Part shown: one piece after another, positions 1-13,000 of the stretch | Numbering within the stretch: position 1 is the first letter of the stretch | Layout: each line of letters starts with the position of its first letter | Assembly (NCBI GenBank): GCA_030549775.1 | Contig: CM060175.1 | Span: 83,238,745 to 83,302,744 of the forward strand | DNA: 64,000 nucleotides | Origin: Tamarix chinensis | Taxonomy: Eukaryota > Streptophyta > Magnoliopsida > Caryophyllales > Tamaricaceae | Direction of reading: 5' to 3' | Notes under the pieces: generated by a model | The model's input: only the letters and a program-made list of their open reading frames with translations | What the model was told of the DNA's origin: nothing | Database searches by the model: none | Translations under genes and position numbers: made by a program

Positions 1-139
1 TAATAGCGTTACACATATAGTGATATAGTAGTGTTTATGCAAAAGGATATGTGCATTAATTTGCCATTTTCCCCCGCTTAACTAGCTAGGTTACAAAATG
101 GTACATGCAGCCAATTTCTCTCTCTCTCTCGCTCTGGCT

Positions 140-330
140 TGCACATAGTTCGATTGGTATTAAATCACGTGGTTCTGTTAAATATTAGGAGTAACGAGTT
201 CGAATCTCGCTCGCATCTATTGAGGGTGCTTGGAGTATTAGCTAGTTGCTTTCTATTAGGACTCGTACCAAAGCTGGAGAAATGTGTAGGGCCTATGCAA
301 ACCAACCATGGTGTGAAAAATAAATGAAGG
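140..330 (+). mobile_element. possible tRNA-derived SINE remnant
   Basis: An A-box-like stretch (TAGTTCGATTGG, 146-157) is followed about 40 bases later by a B-box-like stretch (GTTCGAATC, 198-206). That is the spacing of an internal RNA polymerase III promoter in a tRNA. The intervening sequence does not fold into a convincing tRNA and the 3' part is unrelated, so a tRNA-derived SINE head is likelier than a tRNA gene. I see no poly-A tail or target duplication, so the ends are guesses. Confidence 0.35.
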
Positions 331-1992
331 CATATCCGTTTATTTAAATTACTGCTGCGCAATGAAGGGGGAAAAAAAAAACAGAAGAATTCAGTTCATT
401 CCTATGCTGCAACAACTTCCAAGAACTCTCGTGGCCCAGCTATAAAGAGTAAAAATATTAACCTAGCTATTTGTTTCAAGTACAGGTCAGTAACTAAGGC
501 ATCGTACGTGCTTAATCATCACTTCATTTCAACTTAAGATAGATATTTTTTCGAACAAATTAAAAACAAAAAGGTCCCACGTTGAAAATTATTGATAGTC
601 ATCCGATGCTACATTTCAGAGCTTCGGTGATGGATCGTGGAGAAATGACAGCTCCTAATTGTCCACATTTTTTTAGGGGGGGGGGGGTTGGGTGTGCGTT
701 TCCGAAAAATAAAGACGTTAAAAAAGACAAAGATGTTGGAAAGAGATATATAGTTTGGGATGAGTTACACTGCCTAGCTAAGACATTTTTAGTTTGGCTG
801 CAACTGATCTTGGAATATATACCAGGCCCTGTACGTATGGTGGTGGTAGATCGATACATTTAGGCTTGAACACACACACACTCACTCACTCCCTGAGCGT
901 CTCATGTAATTATTCTGACATATATGATGGATCCATCGATCCCTGCAGCAGGCCAACCGCTCAGTACTTGGTGTGTTCATTATAAAACCTTTATAAGTGC
1001 GCCCCCTTACTCTCTCCCTGCCACTCGCACCCCCACCCGCAGGACCTGTCACTCTCACCCCTCCCTCCCTCCCTCTCTCTCTCTCTATTCAAGTCTTCTG
1101 TGGCACCTGTTCTTTGTTCTTTGGAGCTGTAATATTCATGAGTTTGATGGGTTTTCTTAGTCTTCACTACTTTCCCCCTCCCCTCCCCCCTTCTCTTATC
1201 TCATGTACTTGACGAGGGGCCATTTGCGCAAAGTTTTGGCTTTTAATGGAAGTAAAGTAATAATAAGTCACTCTGATGGATTTCATGCACCCATCAACAA
1301 CAACTAAATGCGGGGACCAAACCAACATGCTCCTTTTTTTTTACAAGTCCACATATATTTAGATATCTCTATCTCTTTCATCTCCCCCCCCTCATCTCTT
1401 TCAGCAAGTTACAACAACAGCAACCTTTCGTTCGTGCAATCAATTCTCTTAAAGTCATGGTCTCACATTCACACAGAGGTTGTGAGCAGTGAGTTCTGAG
1501 TCCTAAGAAGAGGGGACCATATTTTTATGATCCATATTCATTGTTTCCATGATATCTTTCTTAGATTAGTCTATCCAGCGGCTCAAATTGATATATAGTT
1601 TCCATACGCCCAGCTGGATCGATTTTTCATCATGTGGTTTAATTAGATTAATTACTTAGGTTAGATTTCATTAGATTTGCATGGGTATATATATATATGG
1701 ATCAAGTTCTTGTAGCTAGGAGATCAAAGGAATTAGACCATCTATAATCCATACTAAAATTAATAGGTAATAGACCTATTAGCCTTGTATATATATATAT
1801 ACACAGGTAAGGGCCTAGAACCCCCCGAATAAATAATGATTTGTATCGGTGTTGATTAATATAGACAGATTCTTATATTTCTATAAATTAATATACTCGT
1901 GTAGTTTAACGGTAGAATACAGTGAATTGAATTATAACATTTTTTTAACATTTGAAACTTTTCAACTCTTCTCTCTCTCTCTCCCTCCCTCC

Positions 1993-2057
<65 letters not shown>

Positions 2058-2932
2058 TTATTTTTTGTATATGTAATTTCATCTTTTATATATATATTTT
2101 TTTAGAAATATTTGGTAGTAAATTGTTTTACTAAAAAAATAATGGGTCACATCAACTAAAACAAAAAAAAAATAGTAGGAAAATTATATGGTTACCAAAT
2201 TGAGCATATAGTGATTTATTATTATTATTCAGTTAATGTGGGACATACTACACGGATTCTCAGCAAAATAACAATTTTGATGTAAATTCTGTACGTCCTT
2301 AAAAGAGCAGGAGTATTAAGAAGGTGACGACGTACAGTATATACTCTTATGAATTCACTACCTTTAGCTCATTGTGATCTTAGCTACAAAACAAGGGCTT
2401 TCTATTTACGCTTACTTTCTTCTATATATCACACACACACACACATATATAGGAGGATAGCTGCAAGGTCGAATAGCTTGTTGTTTAGCTTAAAATGCAC
2501 ATCACGAAAACGTATTTATTGGGTAGGATATATAAATTTTCTTTATTTGGAATCGATTCATTCTTTGTTATTAATTTGTGTCTCTGTGTGTCTATACATA
2601 GGAGCTAGTACCAGTAGCTTTTACAAATAGGCTACATAAAATTTAATTGTGCTACTTCATTGATGCTTTGCTTGTTTAAACACGATATGCTCGATTGGGA
2701 TTTCTTTTGCTTGGACCCTTAACTAATTCCTCGCATAATTTGCTTGTCTTTAGCTATAATAAATATGGTTAAGTTCAGGCGTCAGCTTATGGAAAATAAT
2801 CTACCGTCACACACGACAATCTATGATTATATCTCTCTAGTCTATAGTTTTGTCAAAATTGGTCCATTTTATATATATATAAGAAAAGAGAGTTTATTTC
2901 GGTCCCTCTAAATTTGTGTTTCTTCTTCTAAA
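331..2932. other. gene-free stretch with CT-rich tracts
   Basis: No convincing coding region. Short open frames here have low-complexity or repeat-driven translations. A TATA-like TTATAAAA near 980 followed by a long C/T-rich stretch (about 1010-1200) looks like a promoter plus pyrimidine-rich leader of a plant gene, but no open frame follows. A G10 run lies near 677-686. Confidence 0.5.
1967..2060. repeat. compound microsatellite (CT)n-(AT)n
   Basis: A CT/CCCT tract runs directly into an AT dinucleotide run broken by a single GT. The open frames across it translate to serine/leucine and tyrosine/isoleucine runs and are not genes. Confidence 0.9.
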
Positions 2933-2935
2933 TTA

Positions 2936-3072
2936 GCCTATGTTTGGAGTTACTTATCAAAATTAATTATTCATGATAACTACTTAATTTGGAAACTTTT
3001 TAGGCTAAAATTTTCCTAAAATAAATAATTATCATAGATAATTACTTTTCATAAGTAACTCCAAACAAACCA
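2936..3072. mobile_element. foldback MITE, Tourist/Harbinger-like
   Basis: About 137 bases whose two halves are near-complete inverted copies. The left arm contains GTTTGGAGTTACTTAT (from 2942) and the right arm contains its exact reverse complement (ending 3066); pairing continues imperfectly to the middle. TTA flanks both sides (2933-2935 and 3073-3075), the target site typical of PIF/Harbinger MITEs. The outermost bases of the arms do not match well, so the exact ends are uncertain. Confidence 0.6.
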
Positions 3073-5620
3073 TTAGTCACTGTGACCTACTTTACAGTCT
3101 AACAAAGAACACAAATTTTCTTTCACCATATGAGGTTTGGTCTAATAGTATGCATTAACTTTTGGATACCAGATATCTCATCTTTAAACCTACCATCCCT
3201 CCTTTCAATATTATAGTACTTGTGTATTGCATTTGCTTCCACGAGCATTTTATGAATGAAAAAAAAATAATACTATTGTTCTTCATTAACTATAATCTTC
3301 TTCTTAATTATTAATTATAACTTAAACACTACGATAATCTCTTATTAATCACTTAAGTCCAAAATTAAATAATTTCTTTTCATAAAAAAATTATAACACC
3401 CTCATTTTTTATGAGTAGAATTTTTTTGCTTAAACAAATATCATGTAATACTCTAAAATTTACTATTAATTTTTTTAAAGTAAAAATATTAATATAATTT
3501 AATGGATGTCACTGCCATACATAATACAAGTCTGGTTCCTAAATTTCTCATACTAAATGCACGGCTAACATGTTTGTGATAATTAAATCAAAACTTATGA
3601 AAATATATAAAAATAGCTTTAAGACTATAATAAATTAAACATAAGACATAGTATGAAATATATGCTTATAATAATGCAATACATAGATACAAAGAGAAAC
3701 ATAAACAAAATGAGAGAAATGTCCAAAAGTAATATTCAAAAGTTAAGACACACAACACATGAGACCCTAAATAGCTATAACTCTACACCTTAACTTTAGG
3801 GTTAAATCCCCAATTTCTCCACTCAAGGGACTTCCTCGAAATGAACATGATTAGCATCAAATATCTATGTCACATCGTCTACAAAAGTGTAATATCAATA
3901 CGCAACTCACAGTGAATAACACAACTACAACACATAGTATGGTAACTATAAATCAAGCAAACAATATGCTTAAAATAATGAAATATGAAACTCATAGGAA
4001 AAAGAGGATCATTAATTATCATATTTCATTATTATGATTGACAAACTAATTGATTATATTAACTTGAGAGTAGAGACTCATAGGAACCATGACACCTAAT
4101 CTAGTAAGTGAATAACACTAGTTTCAGTTGGCTTGCCTAAAAATGTAACCAAACCATCAATTAATAAGATACCTAATCACTTAAGTATATATGCCCCCCA
4201 TAAGACCGAATTATATTGAGATACTTAAAGGGTAGAAGAGGGCCTATCCTGATCTTGTAAGACACCAAAAATTATAAAAGAGAAATACAATATAATAGTA
4301 CTAAGTGATACAAAGCTTAACACAAGTAGCTGTCCTAATTGAAGTCCTGACTCAAAATCTTTCGCTTTAAGTAATTAATGTTTTATTAAAGATTTATATC
4401 AAATAAGAATCAAGGTCCACATAATAACACTTAATCAGTTCTATCAACACAAACTAATTATTTTATTAAATTCTAATTCAGTATCCAATCCATCTAGAAC
4501 ACAAAGGTCCATTAACATGCCATTAAGGAATAATTGAATATAAAAGGCATCAAAGCCCAATTCCATGTCATTAAAAGACCTAGTAAAATTTGATTTCAAT
4601 ATTCAATAATTCCAATTTTTCAAGACAAGGGTTACCGTTCATTCAAGGGTCCATATATAAGGTTAAAATCAATTAAAATAATCTAAAGGTGCATAAAATA
4701 ACTAAAATATCCCTAAGATCAACTAACTTAATTAGGATCAAGAGAGGTATATTTCATACCAAAAAGCTTACACTTACATTAACCATAGATACCAAGTCTA
4801 AAAAACTAAGATTACTTGATGCATCCAATATATACTTTATTTGCTTAAGTAACCATTTTAATTAAGTATCATGGTCCACTTATTAAATACCTCCTAACTA
4901 TCATACTTCTCCTTTTGAAATTATTTCCTTAATATAATATTCATTCAGATCCTATAATTTTTAAAATTAAATTATAATGCCAAAATGCTCTTATTCCCAT
5001 AAAATCACTTTTAATGTTTTAAAATGCATAACTTTAAAAAATTACAAACCCTAATATATTATACATCATATTTTTATGTAAATGACCTAAGGGACACAAC
5101 GGTAAACTCAAAGTTCACAAAAAATAACATGTAATTCCCAATGTAAGTATATGAACAAAACCTTAAAATTCCAAACAAACTCCAAATGTCCCAAAATGCA
5201 CACCCTATCTTCTATACCCTAAAATACATACAATGGCATACTTAGATTATTTTTTTAAATAAATAAAACAAAATTCACTTAAAAATAATAAGGGCCAAGA
5301 GACATAATTATACCAACATATTCATTTTTCAACTAAAATTCATGAAAATCAAGGAAAAACTTTATTATACTGTTACATACATAAATGCTTGCTTGGAAAA
5401 AATTAAAACAAATATAATTATTCCGTAATATTAAGGTTTTCGAGAGCCATAACAAGGAAACCCAAACATTTTTCCATAAGATTTCATAATTACAACATGC
5501 TTATTTACATATTAATATACATATGATAAACATGCTCAAAACTTATACTTAACATATTTCATGATTTTAATGACATAAATAAAATCATGAATAGGCTAAC
5601 ATGTTAAACCCCTACATCAT

Positions 5621-6428
5621 CACGGACGGAGGCAGCATGGAGCACATGGGGTCACTTGACCCCATGTGAATTTAATAATTTATATTTTATAATATATATA
5701 GATATAAAATTTAATATGCTTTATAATGTATATAGATATATTATAAATATTTAATTTGGTGTATTTTTTTTGGAATTTTTTTATCCGGCCATTTTAATCC
5801 ATGTTTGGCTTCTGGCCGTTTAAATTTTTTCCTTTATCGATCTATATATTTTCAAGCTTATATTCTATTTTCAATTAATTATTATATTATATAATTTATT
5901 TTTCTCTTTGTTTTTTATTTAATGTGTTACTGGATTACTAGTATGTGGCTTTGACGGACATATATTATAAAATTCTCTTTACATTTTGTTAGTATACCAT
6001 ACAAATTTTCATTTCTTTTGTTATTTTACTACCAGATATTAAGGGTATGTTGTCCATTTTAATATATATTTTTCTTATAATATATATACACACATTAATT
6101 AGTATAATGAGACCATAATTTAATTTGTCTTCATTAATAATGTAATTGTTATTGCTATTTTAAAAATAAATAAATAAATTTTATTGGAGACAGTAGTATA
6201 TATTATTATTATTATTATTATTATGCATAATACTAAATATATAGTTTAATTAATTATATTTTTTAGAGATATACATAAATATTTAAATATTTTTAAATTA
6301 GTATTAATTTAAAATATATGAAATATATTTATATTATTTGATATTATCAATTATAATTATTTTTTATCCCAATATTATATATATATATATTAGGACCCCA
6401 TTACATTTTGATCCTGGCTTCGTCCCTG
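5621..6428. mobile_element. non-autonomous hAT transposon
   Basis: An 808-base element flanked by a perfect 8-base duplication TACATCAT (5613-5620 and 6429-6436), the hAT hallmark. The ends are imperfect inverted repeats: the left reads CACGGACGGAGGCAGCAT and the right, reversed, CAGGGACGAAGCCAGGAT, matching at 14 of 18 positions. The inverted ends continue to an ATGGGGTC block. The interior is AT-rich with TA and ATT runs and no transposase frame. A perfect 12-bp hairpin (5643-5654 with 5657-5668, 2-base loop) lies just inside the left end. Confidence 0.8.
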
Positions 6429-6677
6429 TACATCATAATTATATTTCCAAAGATTAGTTTAGTTACCAAAATCATAAGCACCTAAGTAAAGAGAAACCAA
6501 GCTAATCACCACCTAATGAGCCTCTTGGTGACCTTCACAAAATAATAAATAAAAAGCTTGAAAAGTATAACTACGTAAAATACAAAAAAAAAAGATAAAA
6601 AGGGGTTTGAAGGTTTCAAACAAACTTGCAATGATATGACAGTTCAACAACCAACACCACCTTCCCCAAAACTTAAC

Positions 6678-6965
6678 TAGTAATACCCCAACATCTCTAA
6701 GGTGACATCTAATTGCTACAGAGTGTTTTTTATTTCAATTAATGGCCTTGCAAATCAATGTGAGTATTTTTTTAGCATGCAAGAATTACATAAAACTTCT
6801 CAGGAGGTTACCTATTCTTACCTTTTTTCGACTCATGCATGTCTAATCATAGAGTTCTTTAATTGTATATTTTCTAAAAAGAAGGTAAACCTTATTGTTA
6901 TAGGTAGTCTCATCAATTATTTTAAGCCTCAACTATTCATCACCAATCTAGGGATATTGAATTAC
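6678..6965 (-). mobile_element. decayed Cassandra-like LTR with 5S-derived core
   Basis: Reading the minus strand, a weak match to the 5S rRNA-like core of the Cassandra LTRs at 56748 and 62382 is visible. The plus strand shows CTTCTCAGGAGGTTACC and a degraded AATCATAGAGTTCT block at the expected distance. The ends (about TAATACCCC and GGGATATT) are only approximate and there is no clear target duplication. Confidence 0.4.
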
Positions 6966-7219
6966 TTCCTACTCTTTAAATTAGTATTTAGGAGCTAGGA
7001 TAAGGAGAATTAAATAAGGGAAAATAAAGTAAAAGGTAGAAAGATCCATTGTGTTATCTCTACAAAATCACGACCAATAATAACAACATGGCAGGGAAGC
7101 AAGTTAGGGTGTCCAAAACATAGGGGGAAACCATGTGTAATAAGGAAAAATTGGCTTTTTATGGATTATGGACTACAAGGAATCAAATTCACCAAAAATA
7201 AGGAGGAAAGGAGGATAAA

Positions 7220-8350
7220 CACTACAAGAAAAGCTATTTTTGGCAACGGGTTTTAGCCACGACTTAAAATTTTCGTTGCGAAAAAATAATTTTTTGCAAC
7301 AATATATAACTTTCGTGGCAAAAGCTTGTTGCCGTAAATGCCCAATTTTTTTGCAACAATAACATGTCATTGCTATAAAAAATACTTTTGCTGCCACAAT
7401 AATTATTCGTTGCAAAAAAATATATAACTTTTGCAACGATAATTTTGTTGCGAAAAAATAATTTTTTTGCAACAATATATAACTTTTGTGGCAAAAGGTT
7501 GTTGCCGTAAATGCGCCATTTTTTTGCAACAATAATGTGTCATTGCTATAAAAAATACTTTTACCGCCACAATAATAATTCGTTGCAAAAAAATAGATAA
7601 CTTTTGCAACGATAATTTTGTTGCAAAAAATTGTATTTTGTAACAACCTATCAGGTCGTGACTAAAATTATTACGAGGGTAGAGGGTGTTTCATATAGCT
7701 TATTTATCATCACGAGATATTTTTGTTGGTAAAAAAAATAATAGTTTATTACTATAATAGCTTTATTTAAGAAAAATAATATTAGCCAAAAAAATAAATT
7801 TATAAGAATCATATAAAATATTACACTATTTTTTATCCAATTAAAATGAATTAAGAAATGAATAAAATGATTTGAAAAGATTATAATAAAATTAACTTTG
7901 TTATGTAGCAACGAATTTTACTAATTGTTGGGAAAAAATATTTTTAGAAATGTCAATATAACTTTAGCAACGGATGAATTAAATTGTGGCGGAAAATAAT
8001 TTGACAATTTTCAAACTTTACTAATTTTCGCAACGGAACCGATAAACTGTGGCTAAAAATAATTTTCTAAATTTCAAATTAACTTTTGCAACGGATAAAA
8101 TTGTTACGAAATATTGAGGGCAAAAATAATTTCACCGACTGCAAAGTAATTTTAGCAACGAATTTATTAATTGTGGCAGAAGGATTAAGTTGATAAATTT
8201 TATTATATGTTTAGCAACGGATTTATTATACTGTGGTCGAAAATAGTTTTATAAAGTTAAAACTGGGCAAATTTTGGCAACGATCGTGATTAGTTGTGAC
8301 GAAAAAAAATTACCTAAAATTTTCGTTTTTTTTTTGCAACGGTCAAAACC
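7220..8350 (+). repeat. left subterminal repeat region of the CACTA element
   Basis: Dense, roughly 10- to 15-base motifs of the type GCAACG, TTGCGAAAA and TTGCAAC occur in both orientations, mirrored at the right end of the element. In En/Spm such arrays are bound by the TNPA-type protein and bring the ends together. Within this region a unit of about 172-173 bases is tandemly duplicated (about 7275-7446 and 7447-7619). Open frames here on the minus strand are products of the repeats and are not genes. Confidence 0.85.
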
Positions 8351-8399
8351 GTTACCATACATGTTTATTATGCTAAAACACATTAAGCGGGACTTTTCG

Positions 8400-8642
8400 G
8401 CGGTAATAAACGACAACAAATTTTTCTTAAACTCCCGTCCAAACTCTGCTACCTGCTCGAAATACTCCCATGGCTGTTTCCCATACGTTGTGCGGCCGAC
8501 CATAAACTCTATAGCCAAGCAACACACACAACCTTGCTTCCTTCCGACATTGCAACGGACGACGGCTGGTGGTGTCCGGCCGGTGGTGATTCCGACGACG
8601 GGCGCTGGGCTTCGAATACCATTGACTGCTGCAGACTCTGTC
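8400..8642 (+). promoter_or_regulatory. possible promoter/leader exon of the CACTA transcripts
   Basis: A block richer in G and C than its surroundings follows directly after the last left subterminal motifs. It ends in a canonical splice donor, CTGTCAG|GTAAGA, at 8642. This position suits the 5' leader exon of the element's transcript, with a leader intron before the transposase start at 10054. TTAG just before 10051 could be the acceptor. Short open frames on both strands have no recognisable product. The start of transcription is not visible. Confidence 0.3.
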
Positions 8643-10053
8643 AGGTAAGATGGAGGAAAAGGGTTTTTTTTTGCTGCAAAACTGAAGATAATAACCGTAA
8701 TTAAGCCTCATTGAAAGCATAATTCATTGTTTGATATGTTTGTTTGATTTATTTGTCCAATTTCGAATTTAGGTTTAGATTGAATATGCATAAGGACCTG
8801 CGGGTTTAGATATACTTAGTGAATAGAAATCCTATATTGTTGGGAAATTGTGGTTTAATAATAGTTTTGTGAATCAGATATAGTTCGTACAAAGAATATT
8901 AATGATGTTTAAGATGGGTAGTTACCATATTAGATTGTAGGAGTTACAATTGTATAATGAGATAGACATATAATGGAAGAATTTGTAAGTTTGGGATTGA
9001 ATATGCATCAAGTAAAATGTGGTTGTCTTTTTCTTTCTCTCTGTTGTGTTTTGGCCTCTAAATCTTCAATTCTTTAATCAACCTATTCTACTACATTATC
9101 ATCATGCACATTATGAGGAAAAATCCAGAATTGGGGCTGTATTATCAAAGTCAGTAAATTTGTTTGATCTAGCATATTATGTGTATGGTGGGGATGTATT
9201 TAGTATTTGAGGGGATATTTTTCTCTTCCTGAGTTCTTATGTGTGAGGATAGAACCTGCTTGTATTTAGTATTTGAGGGGATATTTTTCTCTTTATACTC
9301 AAGGGCTTGTATGACTTAATGACTTAATGTGGTCTACAATGTGGACTTCCATTCAATTTTAAGCTCCAATTGTTTCCAACTTTGATAGATCATTCCTACT
9401 TGGTTAAGCTGCTTGGCAATAAAAGGAGACTTGATTGAAGCTAAAGTAGTCCACCAACAGCTTTGTTGCATGGTTGAAAGGTAAGAACATGCTGCTAGTT
9501 AGTACATTTTTTAGCAACTGGTATATACTTGCCTGCTTGTGTGTAGGAAGGGAAAAATGTTCTGAATGCTATACATTGAGAATATGCAGGTCTGAGAGAG
9601 AAATATTGGGTCCGAACAATCAGTAACTACCTAAAATTATCCTTGTGGTTGTGAGGTCAGTTTATTATTTTCAGTTATTGTACTCTTGGTGATTTAATTT
9701 ATAATTTCTTTTTGTGGAACTTGTTGTGGAGTACAGTAGTATACTATTTTCATACAATAATATTGGCATTATAATACTGATGACGTTTTTAATTTTCAGC
9801 ATTCTTATAGGCGTCTCTTATCAAAGAAGGCGAAGTAGATATATCTATTTTGACAACTACAGGTATTTTTTTCTTTTAGTCCTTCTTCTTTTTCACTCAT
9901 ATGATTACTCTATAGTTTTCCATTTGGTTTTGTATAGTTTACATGAAGAAAGTATATATGGAAAATTTTTAAGTTATGATAATTTTTCTATTAATTGCTA
10001 TTCTTTATATCATCCAAAATTGTTTAACTTTTTATGGAAATAAAAATTAGGTA
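8643..10053 (+). other. non-coding stretch, probable leader intron of the transposase gene
   Basis: AT-rich with no recognisable coding sequence. It begins with a splice donor and ends just before the transposase start. A short direct duplication, sharing TATTTGAGGGGATATTTTTC at about 9203 and 9269 (period 66), lies inside. Confidence 0.4.
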
Positions 10054-13000
10054 ATGCAAATGGATAAAGAATGGATGAAATTGAATCGAGCGTCGCCTCA
10101 ATATTTGGAAGGGATTGATCGTTTTCTAGATTTTGCTTTTAGCATGTCACATTCAGATGAACAGTTAGAATTTGAAAGAATGATTAGTTGTCCATGTAAT
10201 AAGTGTGCAAACATGCATTTCAAAAATAGAACTGAAGTTCGCTTTCATTTGTTGAAGAATGGAATTCTACAAAGCTATTTAGTGTGGGATAACCATGGTG
10301 AGGTGTTTAATGTCTCTTCATCTGACCATGAGACTTCTATTGATCATGATGACATGCTAGAGATGTTAGAAGTTGGTTGTGGTGTGACTGGGATGGATTT
10401 TTTAGAGAATGATGGTAGAAATGAACATAACTTCACCTCGGAAGAACCTACTGGCGAAGCAGCTCGATTCTATCGCCTCTTGAAGGAGTATAAAGAGCAT
10501 TTGACTTTGGATTGCTCTAGAGTTTCAAAGTTAGGGTATCTTATGAAGTTGCTACATCTTAAATGTATGAACCATTGGAGTGATATCTCCTTTACTGAAA
10601 TGTTGAAGCTTCAAAATGGGACATTAGGCTGTAATCTTCCGAATTCCTATGATGAGTGTCGTAGGATCATCCGTGATTTAGGCCTAGATTGTATAAAAAT
10701 TCATGCATGTCCAAATGATTGCATCATCTATTGGCGTGAACATGTCGATGCACAAGAATGTCCGCAATGCCATACCTCAAGGTGGAAGATAGATGGCAAA
10801 AGGGTTCCCCATAAAATTTTACGATATTTTCCTATAAAGCGTAGATTGCAAAGGTTATTTATGGCAGCTGTGACAGCAAAGGATATGTGTTGGCATAAAG
10901 AAGATAGGGTTGATGATGGGATAATGCGACATCCAGCGGACTCTCAAGCATGGAAGTCTTTTGATGAGGAGTTTCCATCATTTGCAAAAGATCCTCGTAG
11001 TGTGAGACTTGGGTTAGCTACAGATGGTTTCCAACCATTTAATAATTTTGGGGGATCATCTCATAGCATTTGGCCGGTCATTTTGGTTCCTTATAATTTA
11101 CCACCATGGATGTGTATGAAATCTCCTTATTTTATGTTATCTTTGTTGATTGATGGTCTTAATTCACCGGGAATGGATCTTGATGTCTCTTTGCAACCCT
11201 TGGTAGAAGAGTTGAAAGAATTATGGGAAGTTGGTGCTGACACATATGATGCCCATGCTAAACAAAACTTTGTTATGCGTGCATCGGTGCTATGGACTAT
11301 TAGTGATTTTCCAGCTTATGCAGACCTGTCTGGTTGGAACACTAGTGGATTTTTTGCTTGTCCATGTTGTCATAGGGAAGCTGGATCGCGTTCAATAATA
11401 GATAAGATATGTTACATGAGGCATAGACGTTGGTTGCCAATGGATCATAGATGGAGACAATTACCTAATGCCTTTGACAAAACAAAGGAAAAGGGTACAA
11501 TTCCTATCCCATTATCTGGTGATGATGTTTTGAGGCAGTGTAGTCAGTTTATCCAGGTACCATTTGGAAAGACAGGTACAAAGAGAAAGTGGGATGATAC
11601 AAATAGCTTATATGGTTGGAGGAAGAAGAGCATATTTTTTGAGTTACCTTATTGGCACAAGCTAAAATTACGTCATAACTTAGATGTGAAGCACATTGAA
11701 AAAATATTTCTGAGAATATTATAGGGACATTGATGGATATCAAAGATAAGACTAAGGATAACTTGAAGGCTCGATTAGATTTAGTGTCCATGGGTATAAT
11801 GGAAGATATTCATCTAGTTGTTGAAGAGGATAGAGTAAAAGTGCCTATAGCATGCTATACATTGAGGGGTGATGAAAAAACAGCATTTTGCGAGATGTTT
11901 CAAAAGTTGAAGACTCCTGATGGCTATTGTTCAAATCTCTCCCGTTGTGTGAAAGATAATGGCCGGAAGATCTCCTGTATGAAGAGTCATGATCATCACA
12001 TCTTTATTGAGCAACTTCTTCCTATTGCTATTCGTGGGCTCCTTCCCAAACAAGTTTACGAACCATTAATTGAATTGAGTTCCTTCTTCAGGAAATTGTG
12101 CTCAAAGAACTTGAGCCTGAAGGATTTGGATGCTCTTGAAAGTCAAATCCCTTACACATTGTGTAAATTAGAAATGGTATTTCCACCATCCTTCTTCACT
12201 TGTATGGTGCACTTAGTCATTCATTTGGTAGAAGAGGCGAAGATTGCTGGGCCAGTGAGATATCGTTGGATGTATCCAATAGAGAGGTACTTTTTAAATT
12301 ATAAGTTTTACATTCATTTACTTTTATATTTAAATAACCTAGTTCTGCATTTAACTTTGTATCAAAATTTATGTTATTAGGTATATGCGTACCTTGAAAT
12401 CCAATGTTCGAAACAAGGCATGCCCCGAAGGATCAATTGCAATGGGTTATTTAGCAAATGAATGCCTTACATTTTGTTCTAGGTATATAGATGACATGAC
12501 TACTATATTTAATCGTAGAAGTCGAAATGATGAAGTTGGTAATGATGACAAAAGAAATCAAATAGACATATTTAAACATATTGGGCGTCCATTGGGAAAG
12601 CCTATCCTTCAAGAACTTGGGTTCGAGGAGTTTGATCAAGCTCACTTATATGTACTCCATAATTGTGATGAGCTTCAAGAATTTGTAAAGTAAGTCAATT
12701 GTTATTCTAAAATTCATAAGTGTGTTTATCATATATGTAGATTAAGGTTATATATGTAAATTCCTAAAACTTTCAATTTTATCTTCCATGCTAGGATGCA
12801 CAAAGAAGAACTAGTGATTGAAAATCCAAATCCTAGGAATGTAGAGACGAGACATAAGACTCAATTTGCAGATTGGGTTTATAATCGTGTATGTCATCTC
12901 TCCTTAATTTCTATGATGATAATATCTTACCTATGATGTGTAAATGTATTCATATTTCCTTCATTGATTAGGTGGAGAAACTATATAATGAAGGATCAGT

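Noticed and set aside
1561..1625. Word resembling miR171 complement (CGGCTCAAATTGATAT)
   Set aside because: Match is too short and no foldback precursor is visible.
7173..7646. 157-codon minus-strand open frame near the CACTA left end
   Set aside because: Its translation is a tandem repeat of the subterminal motifs, with no domain.
7220..8360. CRISPR-like spaced repeats
   Set aside because: The short GCAACG-type motifs are irregularly spaced and mirrored at the other transposon end; this is a plant genome and they are subterminal transposon sites.
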